A stretch of DNA of 40,507 nucleotides from Rhodospirillales bacterium (GTDB lineage Bacteria > Pseudomonadota > Alphaproteobacteria > Rhodospirillales_A > JACZKS01): NCBI GenBank assembly GCA_018648445.1, contig JABGRG010000029.1, positions 1 to 40,507 on the forward strand. Direction: 5' to 3'. How positions within the stretch are numbered: the first letter of the stretch is position 1; each line of letters opens with the position of its first letter. Position numbers and translations under genes: made by a program. The notes beneath the pieces are model-generated. The model did not search any database and was not told the origin of the DNA. It saw nothing but the letters and a program-made list of their open reading frames with translations. Of the stretch, positions 1 through 7,609 are shown one piece after another.

Positions 1-749
1 CGGCGGCCGTCGATTTCGACGACGGCACGAATTCCGCCGGAATTGCTCAGGAACACTTCCGAAGCGCTTTCCAGTTGATCCGGCGTTATGGATTGTTCCG
101 CCGCCCCGATCGCCTCGATCACGGCGGCGCGCATGACGCCGGGAAGGGCGCCGTCGCGGGTGGGCGGCGTCGCGGTCTTTCCGCCGATCACGCAAAACAC
201 GTTGGCCGCACTGGCTTCGGCCAGAAAACCGGCGGTGTTCAGAAGTAACGCCTCATCGGCACCACGATCTTCGGCTTCCTTGAGCGCCAAAATCCCTTCC
301 AGATAATTCAGCGACTTGATGCGCGACAGCGGTGAGTGTTCGTTGCGCCGTGTCGAGGCGGCGATCACCGCCTTGACCGGCTTGGGCGGGGCGAGGGACT
401 GAACGAACGCCATAATTAGCACACTCGGCGACGCCTTCGTTGGCGGGCGCAGGCCGCGAGGCGCCGGGCCACGAGAAACCGTCAGGCGGATCGTCCCGTG
501 TTCAATGCCATTTTCTTCCGCCGTTCGCCGCACGGCCGCCTCAAGGTCATCACGCGAATAGGGCGGAACGATGCCGCAAACCCGTAGGCCATGGGCCAGG
601 CGCGCAAGATGCCGCTCCAGGCGAAGGGGGTTGGAATCACGAACGGCAATGGTTTCGAAAACGCCGTCACCCAGCAAAAATCCCCGGTCATCCACGCGGA
701 TGCGGGCCTCGCCTTCGCCAACCAGATCACCGTTCAGCCAAACCTTCAT
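1..749 (-). CDS. pabC: Aminodeoxychorismate lyase-like class IV aminotransferase (3' end outside window)
   Basis: PLP enzyme of the branched-chain aminotransferase/ADC-lyase fold. Next to pabB, the likely reaction is conversion of 4-amino-4-deoxychorismate to p-aminobenzoate and pyruvate for folate. The 249 visible residues start with MKVWLNG. They contain the fold-IV hallmarks: a DRGFLLGDGVFET segment at about 21-33, the expected PLP lysine at K145 in RIKSLNYLEG, and the downstream glutamate E178 in AGFLAEASAAN. The ATG overlaps the pabB stop (ATGA), so the two genes are translationally coupled. The frame is still open at base 1, so the C-terminus is missing. A D-amino-acid or branched-chain aminotransferase cannot be excluded by fold alone; the pabB coupling decides the call. 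Confidence 0.85.
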   Translation of the reverse strand, partial: MKVWLNGDLVGEGEARIRVDDRGFLLGDGVFETIAVRDSNPLRLERHLARLAHGLRVCGIVPPYSRDDLEAAVRRTAEENGIEHGTIRLTVSRGPAPRGLRPPTKASPSVLIMAFVQSLAPPKPVKAVIAASTRRNEHSPLSRIKSLNYLEGILALKEAEDRGADEALLLNTAGFLAEASAANVFCVIGGKTATPPTRDGALPGVMRAAVIEAIGAAEQSITPDQLESASEVFLSNSGGIRAVVEIDGR

Positions 750-2134
750 GGGTCCTCCGCCTGCAGGCTTTGCATGAGCGCGCGGGCCTTGTCCATGGTT
801 TCTTCGAATTCACGCGCCGGGTCGGAATCGGCGACAATACCGCCGCCCACCTGCAAAATGGCCTCGTCCCGGTCAATAACGATGGTGCGAATAACGATGC
901 TGGAATCCATGGCGCCGTCGAAGCCGATCCAGGCGATGGTTCCGCAATAGGGGCCGCGCCGGGCGCATTCCAGTTCCGAAATAATTTCCATAGCGCGGAT
1001 TTTGGGCGCGCCGGTGATCGATCCGCCGGGAAAGGCGGCGCGCAATAGATCGACCGGGCCAAGCCCTACACGAAGGTGCGCTTCAACCACCGAAACCAGA
1101 TGATGAACGGTGGCGAAACTTTCCAGCCCGCACAGTTTGGGAACCGAGACGCTGCCGGTTCTGGCCACCCTGGACAGATCATTGCGCAGGAGATCCGCGA
1201 TCATAAGGTTTTCCGCGCGGTCCTTTGGGCTGGCCTCCAGTTCGCGCGCCAAAGCGGCGTCCGCTTCCGGGCTTGCGCTGCGCGGGCGCGTTCCCTTGAT
1301 GGGCCGGGTTTCGATGGTGCCATCGGCGTTCAAGCGCAAAAACCGTTCGGGCGAAGCCGAAACCACGGCCCGGTCCGCCCCGCAATTGATGACGGCCCCA
1401 AACGGCGCGGGATTCGTTTCGCGAACCCTCAAATAGAGGGCCAGCGGGTCCAGACCTTCAGGCATGGGGGCGATCAGGCGGTGCGAGATGTTGGCCTGAT
1501 AGATATCACCCGCATGAATGTAATCAACGGTCTTGGCCACGTTGGTCTCGAACTCGGCGCGCGGGGTTTCAAAACGCCATGACGAGCGGCCGCCGGGGTC
1601 GGCGGGCGGAGCGGGGGCCACCTGGATGCGAGCCGCCATCGCCGCCATTCGGGCGTCCGCGTCATTCCTTGCAACATTGGTGGCGATGATCCAGGCGCGC
1701 TCCTCGAGCATATCGAAGGCGGCAATGGTGTCGTAGAAACCCACAAACAGATCGGGAAGACCACAGCCCGAGCTCGCGTGCGGGGGCAGGCGCTCCAGCG
1801 TGGCCCCCAACTCGTACCCCAGAAAGCCCACCGCTCCGGTTTGGAAAGGGGGCAGGTCCGGATCGGTCCGAACGCTGAACTTATCCAGCATTGTGGTGAT
1901 TTCGGCCAAGGGATCGGAAGTCGGGTCGCCCAACCGCCATTCAATCAGGGAAAACGGGTCTGCGGCGATATAGCTCCAGCGTCCGCGACCGCCGGACGCT
2001 TGCGCGCTGTCCAGCAGCATGGCCGCAGGCTCATCTGCGAAAGCCGCAAACGCTTGCGACGGATCGACGAAAGGGATTGATCGGGCCCGGGGCCGATTTG
2101 GGGGCCGATCTGGCGGCCGTTCAGGGTAGGTCAC
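746..2134 (-). CDS. pabB: Aminodeoxychorismate synthase component I
   Basis: Chorismate-utilising enzyme that makes 4-amino-4-deoxychorismate, the folate precursor, using ammonia from a PabA partner not encoded here. The C-terminal half carries the family signatures: AGDIYQANISHR, the PIKGT motif whose lysine distinguishes PabB from anthranilate synthase (PIAGT), and PGGSITGAPK. About 462 residues from the GTG at 2134, normal for PabB. The start is uncertain: an in-frame TTG at 2167 would add 11 residues, and neither start has a convincing Shine-Dalgarno. Both lie inside the 3' end of the upstream dehydrogenase gene, so expression is probably coupled. The stop overlaps the pabC-like start by four bases. 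PabB is very likely; only the start is open. Confidence 0.93.
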   Translation of the reverse strand: MTYPERPPDRPPNRPRARSIPFVDPSQAFAAFADEPAAMLLDSAQASGGRGRWSYIAADPFSLIEWRLGDPTSDPLAEITTMLDKFSVRTDPDLPPFQTGAVGFLGYELGATLERLPPHASSGCGLPDLFVGFYDTIAAFDMLEERAWIIATNVARNDADARMAAMAARIQVAPAPPADPGGRSSWRFETPRAEFETNVAKTVDYIHAGDIYQANISHRLIAPMPEGLDPLALYLRVRETNPAPFGAVINCGADRAVVSASPERFLRLNADGTIETRPIKGTRPRSASPEADAALARELEASPKDRAENLMIADLLRNDLSRVARTGSVSVPKLCGLESFATVHHLVSVVEAHLRVGLGPVDLLRAAFPGGSITGAPKIRAMEIISELECARRGPYCGTIAWIGFDGAMDSSIVIRTIVIDRDEAILQVGGGIVADSDPAREFEETMDKARALMQSLQAEDP

Positions 2135-3104
2135 CCAACACCCGGTCCGGTGGGGGATTGCCGTCAACGAAGGTTTTGATGTTGATCACCACCTTCTCGC
2201 CCATGTCGATGCGCCCTTCCAAAGTGGCCGATCCCATGTGCGGAACCAGAACCACGTTGTCGAGCGCAGTCAGCTTGGGATTGACGGCGGGCGCGTGTTC
2301 AAACACATCCAGCGCAGCACCCCCCAGATCGCCCGCGATCAGCATGCGGGTCAGGGCGTTCTCATCAATGACCTCACCGCGCGAGGTATTGACGACAAAG
2401 GCGTGGGGCTGCAGCAACTGTAAGCGCCGGGCCGACAGCAGGTGATAGGTGGCGGGCGTGTGCGGACAGTTGACCGAAATGATGTCCATCCTTGCCAGCA
2501 TCTGATCCAGGCTTTCCCAGTAGGTGGCCTCCAGCTCGCTTTCCACCTCGGGATGGACGCGCCGACGGTTATGGTAATGGATGGAAAGCCCGAACCCCTT
2601 GGCCCGCGCCGCCAGCGCCTGGCCGATGCGGCCCATGCCGAGAATGCCCAATCGTTTTCCGTTGATGCGCCGGCCCAGCATCCAGGTCGGTGACCAGCCG
2701 TTCCAGCCGCCTGCGCGCAGGGTGCGCTCACCCTCGCCCAGACGCCTAGATGCGGCCAAAATCATGGCCATGGTCATGTCGGCGGTGTCGTCGGTCAGAA
2801 CGTCGGGCGTGTTGGTGACGACGATACCGGCGGCATTGGCGGCGGCCAGATCAATATGATCGACGCCGGTTCCGAAATTAGCGATCAGCTTGAGGTTCGG
2901 CCCGGCTTCCGCAATGACGGCGGCGTCGATGCGGTCGGTAATGGTCGGCGTCAACACATCGGCGATGCGAACGGCCTCAATAAGATCGGCCTTGCTCATG
3001 GGCGCATCACCCAAATTGAGGCGCGCGTCGAACAACTCCATCATCCGCGTTTCGATGGCGTCCGGCAGTTTTCGCGTTACCACGACAACGGGTTTCATTT
3101 GCAT
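2121..3104 (-). CDS. D-isomer 2-hydroxyacid dehydrogenase (glyoxylate/hydroxypyruvate reductase type)
   Basis: NAD(P)H-dependent reduction of a 2-ketoacid such as glyoxylate or hydroxypyruvate. About 327 residues, standard for the family. Visible: the GTGVDHIDL substrate-domain motif, the Rossmann glycine motif in LGILGMGRIGQALA, the catalytic arginine in NTSRGEVID, a glutamate in DVFEHAPA, and the catalytic histidine in VPHMGSAT. The start is ATG 3104 (MQMKPVVVV) with AAAGG just upstream; ATG 3098 is two codons later and equally possible. The frame runs open upstream, but that stretch does not resemble the family. It overlaps pabB at its 3' end and diverges from the SH3-domain gene. The exact substrate cannot be read from sequence; glyoxylate/hydroxypyruvate reductase (gyaR) is the best guess. 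Confidence 0.9.
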   Translation of the reverse strand: MQMKPVVVVTRKLPDAIETRMMELFDARLNLGDAPMSKADLIEAVRIADVLTPTITDRIDAAVIAEAGPNLKLIANFGTGVDHIDLAAANAAGIVVTNTPDVLTDDTADMTMAMILAASRRLGEGERTLRAGGWNGWSPTWMLGRRINGKRLGILGMGRIGQALAARAKGFGLSIHYHNRRRVHPEVESELEATYWESLDQMLARMDIISVNCPHTPATYHLLSARRLQLLQPHAFVVNTSRGEVIDENALTRMLIAGDLGGAALDVFEHAPAVNPKLTALDNVVLVPHMGSATLEGRIDMGEKVVINIKTFVDGNPPPDRVLGDLP

Positions 3105-3109
3105 TAAGC

Positions 3110-3137
3110 CTTTGTTACCGATCCTTGGTAATATAAT
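3110..3137 (+). promoter_or_regulatory. Putative promoter and inverted repeat for the SH3-domain gene
   Basis: A perfect TATAAT lies at 3132-3137, 32 bases before the GTG of the SH3 gene. A weak -35 (CTTTGT, 3110-3115) sits 16 bases upstream. Between the two elements is the inverted repeat TTACC-N7-GGTAA (3115-3131), placed where a repressor would block polymerase. Inference from sequence only; no regulator is identified. Confidence 0.4.
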
Positions 3138-3169
3138 GCGGCTAGTATCAAAACAAGAGGATAACCCGA

Positions 3170-3676
3170 GTGGTCCGATTTGTGCGCCTCGCCATCGTCG
3201 TATTGGGTTTTGCCCTCGCGATGGTTCCGGCATTGGCCTTTGCCGCGCCCCAGGGAACGGGGCTCCCGTTACCCCGTTTCATCAGCCTGCGCGCCGACAA
3301 GGTCAAGCTGCGCACCGGCCCGGGCGTTCAGTACCCGGAAGAATGGGTCTACCATCGCAAGGACCTGCCGCTTGAAATCATCGCCGAACATCACACCTGG
3401 CGAAAAATCCGCGACTGGCAGGGAACGCAGGGCTGGATGCACCAAAGCCTGCTCAGCGGCAAGAGAACCCTGATCGTCACCGGAACCGTTCGTTCGCTGC
3501 GCACCAAGCCCGACATCAAAAGCAACGCCGTCGCGCGCGCCGAACCCGGCGTCGTCGGCAACATTTTAGGCTGCCCGGAAGCAAGCCTGTGGTGCCGCGT
3601 CGAGGTCGGCGGTTTCACCGGCTGGCTGCGCAAACTGGAATTCTGGGGTGCCTATAAGGGCGAGGTGGTCGAGTAG
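3170..3676 (+). CDS. Exported bacterial SH3-domain protein
   Basis: A 168-residue protein with a Sec-type signal peptide (positive VRFVR start, hydrophobic core, cleavage likely after AFA at about residues 23-25). Two SH3-like segments follow at roughly 43-95 and 103-160. Each begins with the typical 'R..K.KLRTGPGVQYP' or 'VRSLRTKPD' pattern and ends at a GW turn, as in the SH3_4/DUF1058 family. Such proteins act in the periplasm and are assumed to bind peptidoglycan or peptide ligands; no enzymatic residues are seen. The start is GTG with AGAGG about ten bases upstream. It is transcribed alone and divergently from the dehydrogenase. The specific role is unknown. Confidence 0.85.
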   Translation: MVRFVRLAIVVLGFALAMVPALAFAAPQGTGLPLPRFISLRADKVKLRTGPGVQYPEEWVYHRKDLPLEIIAEHHTWRKIRDWQGTQGWMHQSLLSGKRTLIVTGTVRSLRTKPDIKSNAVARAEPGVVGNILGCPEASLWCRVEVGGFTGWLRKLEFWGAYKGEVVE

Positions 3677-3774
3677 GGCGCGCCAACCCCCCCTGCGATT
3701 CCCTCCGCGTTGCGATCATTGCCTGCAATACAACTTTTTGTTAGCGTGAGCGATGTACTTCGCAGGGTGGCGGG

Positions 3775-5055
3775 ATGGCCGATATCAACGAAAATAAGAA
3801 TGCGGGCGGGATCGTTCGCGCGTTTCCGGTGTTGGTTCTTGTGGCGGTCGCGGTCGGGTTTTTCGTTTGGTATGACCAAGTAATCGCATGGCCTTGGTGG
3901 GCCAAAGTCACTCCTCCGGCCTTGACCTTGTTGGCGTTCCTGAAGTGGTACGGCGATTTCCGAAATAACGCTCGCCTGTTCATTTGCGACGTGGCGGGGC
4001 TGTTTGGTGTGCGCGATTCGCTTCCAATGTGCCGTGAGGCGGACCAATCGCCGGACGAAAAAGATTCGTTGGCGCTCCTGGAATTTCTGAAAGCGCAAAA
4101 AGGGGAACTCAACCCGGATCAACTGGATTTATTACGCCGTTTGGAAACCCATTTTGTAGAAGAGGCGTTCGACGTATTGACGAAGGCGGCGGGGTTAAAG
4201 GATGACCCCGTGGAAACCCGAGCCAATGCCGATACCCGTGTAACCCTTCGCGAAACGGTTGAGGAAGGCAATCCCGAGGAGCGCCGCGCGCTGGCCATGA
4301 TTGCCGAGGGCGACCTCACCAGCGGTTTACAACTATTGTCCGATCTGGCGACGGCATCATCGCACGAGACCACCGCGCAATGGCGGCGCATCGGCCGTCT
4401 GGCCTATGCCGCCGACACCGCGCGGGCGCTCGCCGCCTATGAAAAAGTCGTCGCCCTCGACCGGTCCGACCCTTGGGACGCCATCTATCTAGGCCGTCTG
4501 TATAAAAGAGCCGGAAAGCTCGACCACGCCCACCGAACCTTTGAGAATGCGCTCGCTCCCCTGACCGGAGGCGACCACCGTGACCGCGAGGTCCTGTTGA
4601 ACGAAATCGGCGACGTGCTGGTGGCCCAGGGCGACCTTGCGGGCGCGCTGGAAAACTACCGGGCCGCCATGGATATCGCCGAACGCCTCGCCGACGACGA
4701 TCCCGGCAACGCCGGATGGCGGCGCGACCTGTCGGTGTCGCACAATAAAATCGGCAACGTGCTGGTGGCCCAGGGCGACCTTGCGGGCGCGCTGGAAAAC
4801 TACCGGGCCGCCATGGATATCGCCGAACGCCTCGCCGACGACGATCCCGGCAACGCCGGATGGCAGGCCGACCTTGCGGCAAGCCACGGCAAACTTGGCC
4901 AGCTGCTGAAGGAAACGGGGAAGCCGGACCAAGCCCTTGAAATGTTAGAAAAGGCCCGCGCCATTATCGCGCCGCTGGCCGAGGGTTCGGAGATGGCGCT
5001 TTGGAAGGATTATCTAGCGATCTTTGATAGGGAAATCGCTGCGCTTCGGGACTGA
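3775..5055 (+). CDS. Membrane-anchored TPR-repeat protein
   Basis: A 426-residue protein of unknown specific function. The N-terminus has two hydrophobic segments (about 14-34 and 40-59), so it probably sits in the inner membrane with the rest cytoplasmic. Residues from about 170 to the end are helical TPR-like repeats (for example 'QWRRIGRLAYAADTARALA' and 'AIYLGRLYKRAGKLDHA'). Two almost identical 48-residue units begin near residues 279 and 327, each containing GALENYRAAMDIAERLADDD. TPRs mediate protein-protein contacts; long units with this sequence are known in signalling ATPase and caspase-like proteins, but no catalytic domain is visible here. The 5' half is poorer in G+C than the 3' half. 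It stands alone on the plus strand, at the start of the accessory patch. Confidence 0.8.
   Translation: MADINENKNAGGIVRAFPVLVLVAVAVGFFVWYDQVIAWPWWAKVTPPALTLLAFLKWYGDFRNNARLFICDVAGLFGVRDSLPMCREADQSPDEKDSLALLEFLKAQKGELNPDQLDLLRRLETHFVEEAFDVLTKAAGLKDDPVETRANADTRVTLRETVEEGNPEERRALAMIAEGDLTSGLQLLSDLATASSHETTAQWRRIGRLAYAADTARALAAYEKVVALDRSDPWDAIYLGRLYKRAGKLDHAHRTFENALAPLTGGDHRDREVLLNEIGDVLVAQGDLAGALENYRAAMDIAERLADDDPGNAGWRRDLSVSHNKIGNVLVAQGDLAGALENYRAAMDIAERLADDDPGNAGWQADLAASHGKLGQLLKETGKPDQALEMLEKARAIIAPLAEGSEMALWKDYLAIFDREIAALRD
4613..4864 (+). repeat. 144-bp in-frame tandem repeat inside the TPR gene
   Basis: Bases 4613-4720 (108 bp) are identical to 4757-4864, offset exactly 144 bp (48 codons). 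The first mismatch on each side is at 4612/4756 and 4721/4865. Identity at silent positions means a recent duplication or gene conversion rather than protein-level selection. The unit encodes one helical repeat, so copy number can change without breaking the frame. Confidence 0.95.
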
Positions 5056-5086
5056 TGCGCAGGGTCTCAGTTGTCAAAACCCCCGC

Positions 5087-5170
5087 TTACGAAAAATCCC
5101 CCGCCAGCGCCGCTCGTGCGTCTTCCGGCAGCACCGTCATGTGCGGGTATTTCGCATGGCCGACGGCGAG
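5087..5170 (-). pseudogene. Orphan 3' fragment of a DUF3501 gene
   Basis: On the minus strand this stretch encodes LAVGHAKYPHMTVL and ends with ALAGDFS plus a TAA stop. These are the same last ~27 residues as the intact DUF3501 gene at 7017-7604 (22 of 27 identical). Bases 5091-5170 align without gaps to 7021-7100 with about 12 mismatches (about 85%). Similarity stops abruptly beyond 5170 and the rest of the gene is absent, so it is a remnant. The divergence says it is an old or separately acquired copy, not a fresh duplication. Confidence 0.8.
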
Positions 5171-5441
5171 TACCGCCGCTTGCTCGCACCGGGAGCCTGT
5201 TTTTGCCAAATAAGAACATGCCGCCAACCTCCCCAGACGGCTGAAGCAGCGCGAGCAAACGCCCCCTGGCACCAGCATTGATCGACCTGGTGCGTTGATC
5301 CATCCATCCAGCTTAGGTGGATTTGCGTGCTTGGTGTTGGTATTGTTGGTGGCTGGTTGCTTGGAAGCCTGCGGTTGTTGAGATGCTATGAAAACAGTCA
5401 TTAAGGCTCGAACTCATACATAATCAGTCGGAAGATAAAGA
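5171..5441. other. Gene-free stretch before the methyltransferases
   Basis: Together with the fragment at 5087-5170 this is the only gap over 300 bases (5056-5441). No convincing coding frame is seen. It holds an inverted repeat GCACCAG-N11-CTGGTGC (5269-5275/5287-5293) with no T-run, and a G/T-rich stretch around 5315-5370. The probable Shine-Dalgarno GGAAG of the first methyltransferase lies at its end. No insertion-sequence ends were recognised. Confidence 0.5.
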
Positions 5442-6146
5442 ATGACAAACCCAACCAGCATCAGCCGAAATGAATTTTATCAGGCGTACGACCGCAAAGG
5501 TCAGGGGGCTTACCTAAAGCCCAAGCACGTTAGGCAATTTCGCAAAGATTTTGTCCAAGCTTCTGGTTGCCGGCCGGGAATGTCTGTGTTGGAGCTGGGA
5601 TGCGGCAATGGCCTGTTCTTGCGCTTTCTTGCCCATCTGGGTGCCGATAACTTCATGGGGGTCGATGGTGATCCGCGGATCATGGACGAGTTGCCAGCGG
5701 AAATAGCCTCGTCGGTTCATATTCTCGATTTTGTTGATTTTTTTAGCTCTGATCTGGCTCGCGAACGGTTTGACCGTGTTGTGCTATTTGACGTACTGGA
5801 ACACTTCACTCCCGATGACGCGGCTATTTTGCTTCGATCAGTAGCGGGTCTGTTACCAGACGATGGGCGAGTCGTCATCCGTGTGCCCAACATGGCCTCG
5901 CCGTTGGCATTGGGTGTTCAGTACAACGATGTTACCCACAGGACCGCGTTTTCAGCGGGCTCAATCCGCCAAGTAGCAAGCGTCGCTGGGCTGGAGCCAG
6001 TAGCCTTTCAACCTCAAGCCTATTCTTCCTGGTACAGAGAAATACGAGAGCGCGCTCTTACTTCGGTGGTTTCTTGGTTTCTTGCCACGCCGCCAATGAT
6101 TTGGTCGCCAAATTTGATTGCCGTGTTGAAAAAGAATGCTGGTTGA
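5442..6146 (+). CDS. Class I SAM-dependent methyltransferase (first of pair)
   Basis: A 234-residue cytoplasmic methyltransferase of the Methyltransf_23/UbiG-like group. Visible: motif I VLELGCGNG (about 49-57), an acidic residue after strand 2 in GVDGDPR, motif post-II/III RVVLFDVLEH, and the GRVVIRVPN strand that ends such domains. The substrate is unknown; members of this type often modify surface sugars or small molecules. The start ATG has GGAAG seven bases upstream. It is followed after 79 bases by a second gene of the same type and lies next to a DUF3501 remnant. Base composition is clearly less G+C-rich than the housekeeping genes on both sides, suggesting transfer. Confidence 0.85.
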   Translation: MTNPTSISRNEFYQAYDRKGQGAYLKPKHVRQFRKDFVQASGCRPGMSVLELGCGNGLFLRFLAHLGADNFMGVDGDPRIMDELPAEIASSVHILDFVDFFSSDLARERFDRVVLFDVLEHFTPDDAAILLRSVAGLLPDDGRVVIRVPNMASPLALGVQYNDVTHRTAFSAGSIRQVASVAGLEPVAFQPQAYSSWYREIRERALTSVVSWFLATPPMIWSPNLIAVLKKNAG

Positions 6147-6225
6147 AAATTTCTGCACACCCACGCATCCGGGGTGGTTCGCGTTTGATTGTCGCGCGAA
6201 ATAACAACTTTAATGGGGGGCAACG

Positions 6226-6897
6226 ATGGTATCTGAGGTTGAGCGGGATATGCGGTATTTTGCCCTCCGAAAGAAGCACGTCCGTCAATACGATTCTGAG
6301 TTCTTGGCGTTTACCAATGCCGATACCGGCATGTTTGTTCTTGAGATTGGATGTGGCACTGGGATTTTTTCACGCTATCTCCAGCAAAAAGGCTTCACCA
6401 ACGTTGTCTGTCTGGACTTGGATGAAAGGCTCGCTTCCGTACTCTCCGATCTTGATCCTTTCCAAGTGGTCTTTGAGGACGCTGAAGCATATTTGGATTC
6501 CATTTCGGGCAAGCAGACGTTCGATCTAATTGTCATGCAAGATGTCCTGGAACATCTGCCACTGGAAAAAACTTTATCCATGTTCAGGGCGTTTTATTCA
6601 GCTCTTGCACCTAGTGGACGCGTCTTAATCAGGACTCCGAATTTGTCTTCTCCTTGGGGGGCGCGTCTTTTCTACGGCGGATTCGATCACGTTACGCCTT
6701 ATTCTCCCGATCGGGTTCGGGAAATTGCCGCCTTGACGAACTTTCAAGTTGTCAGGATGGCCGGACAGAAAACAGGCAAACGCCGTAAGCAGATAGCGGC
6801 TAATATCTTACATGGTATCCTGTCGCGTATTCTTCCGGAGCATCCTGAAATTTGGGAAGCCAACCTTGTGGCGTTGCTGGAAAAGCAGAAGTCGTAG
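6226..6897 (+). CDS. Class I SAM-dependent methyltransferase (second of pair)
   Basis: A 223-residue protein paralogous in layout to its upstream neighbour. It has motif I VLEIGCGTG (about 38-46), CLDLDER after strand 2, LIVMQDVLEHLP, and GRVLIRTPNLSSP. Both proteins share a 'KHVRQ(F/Y)' segment just before the SAM domain and an '(A/P)NL(I/V)A(V/L)L(K/E)K' C-terminus, so they are diverged copies or members of one subfamily. A G-rich ribosome-binding site (GGGGGG) precedes the ATG. By eye G+C is about half, well below the flanking operons. Substrate and partner are unknown; the pair may act in sequence on one molecule, which is inference. Confidence 0.85.
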   Translation: MVSEVERDMRYFALRKKHVRQYDSEFLAFTNADTGMFVLEIGCGTGIFSRYLQQKGFTNVVCLDLDERLASVLSDLDPFQVVFEDAEAYLDSISGKQTFDLIVMQDVLEHLPLEKTLSMFRAFYSALAPSGRVLIRTPNLSSPWGARLFYGGFDHVTPYSPDRVREIAALTNFQVVRMAGQKTGKRRKQIAANILHGILSRILPEHPEIWEANLVALLEKQKS

Positions 6898-7016
6898 CAA
6901 TCACCCCCTGCGATACTTAATTATCTAATCATTGAATGTTGCAAAATGGTCAGACTCGGACTTCACAGGTCGGGTGCCAACCGCCCGAATCCCACCGCCG
7001 GGTGATCCGAAACGCT

Positions 7017-7604
7017 CTAAGAAAAATCCCCCGCCAGCGCTGTGCGGGTCTCATCGGACAGCACCGTCATGTGCGGATATTTTGCATGCCCGACGGCGAG
7101 TGTCGCCCGGGTTCCGGCGGCCTTGAACTTTTCTGCCTGCGCGTCCGTGAAGGGGAAATGGAGGAACTGGATGGAGGAGGCCTTGCCGTCGGCGGTGGTA
7201 CGATCCACGTCGGCTTCGGGAATGGCTTCGACGGTTTCACCGGCGAACGACAGGGTCACGGTTTCCTCGACGCCGCCCAAGCCGGCCAGGAAAGCGGCCC
7301 GGCGTTCGGGATTGTCGATCTCGAACATCAAGGTGGCGACCAGTTCGCGCCCATTGGGGATGAGCGGGTTATAGGCCGCCAGTTCGTCCGGTATCTGCTC
7401 TTCGCCGCCCTTTTCGATGAACAGCATTTCGTGGATCTGATGCCACATGGTTTCATAGCATTCGAAATAGAAGGTGGCATCGGGGCCGAGGGCCACGCGG
7501 CGCGGCCTCTTGAGGTCGGAAATGGCGCGGCGGCGCTCGGCGCGAACTTTCGCGTAGTCGTCCATGGCCATGACGTCGGCCCGCGTGATTTCGGTCTTTG
7601 GCAT
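7017..7604 (-). CDS. DUF3501 family protein
   Basis: A 195-residue soluble protein of unknown function, recognisable as DUF3501 by its 'ITRADVMAMDDY' N-terminus, the 'YFECYETMWHQIHEML' block, and the 'VGHAKYPHMTVL' C-terminal block. No metal-binding cysteine cluster is apparent; conserved His/Glu/Tyr residues in the central block could bind metal or haem, but this is speculation. It is the last gene of a leftward unit, five bases after the Fe-S protein gene, so co-translation is likely. In other proteobacteria this family is known to sit beside rubrerythrin and the same Fe-S protein, supporting a shared redox or peroxide role. A truncated second copy lies at 5087-5170. Confidence 0.88.
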   Translation of the reverse strand: MPKTEITRADVMAMDDYAKVRAERRRAISDLKRPRRVALGPDATFYFECYETMWHQIHEMLFIEKGGEEQIPDELAAYNPLIPNGRELVATLMFEIDNPERRAAFLAGLGGVEETVTLSFAGETVEAIPEADVDRTTADGKASSIQFLHFPFTDAQAEKFKAAGTRATLAVGHAKYPHMTVLSDETRTALAGDFS

Positions 7605-7609
7605 TGGTT

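Noticed and set aside
4613..4864. Repeat array as CRISPR or intergenic satellite
   Set aside because: Only two units, both in frame within a TPR coding sequence; no spacers and no cas genes.
5269..5293. Inverted repeat GCACCAG…CTGGTGC as an insertion-sequence end or attachment site
   Set aside because: There is no transposase or integrase, no second copy and no target-site duplication next to it.
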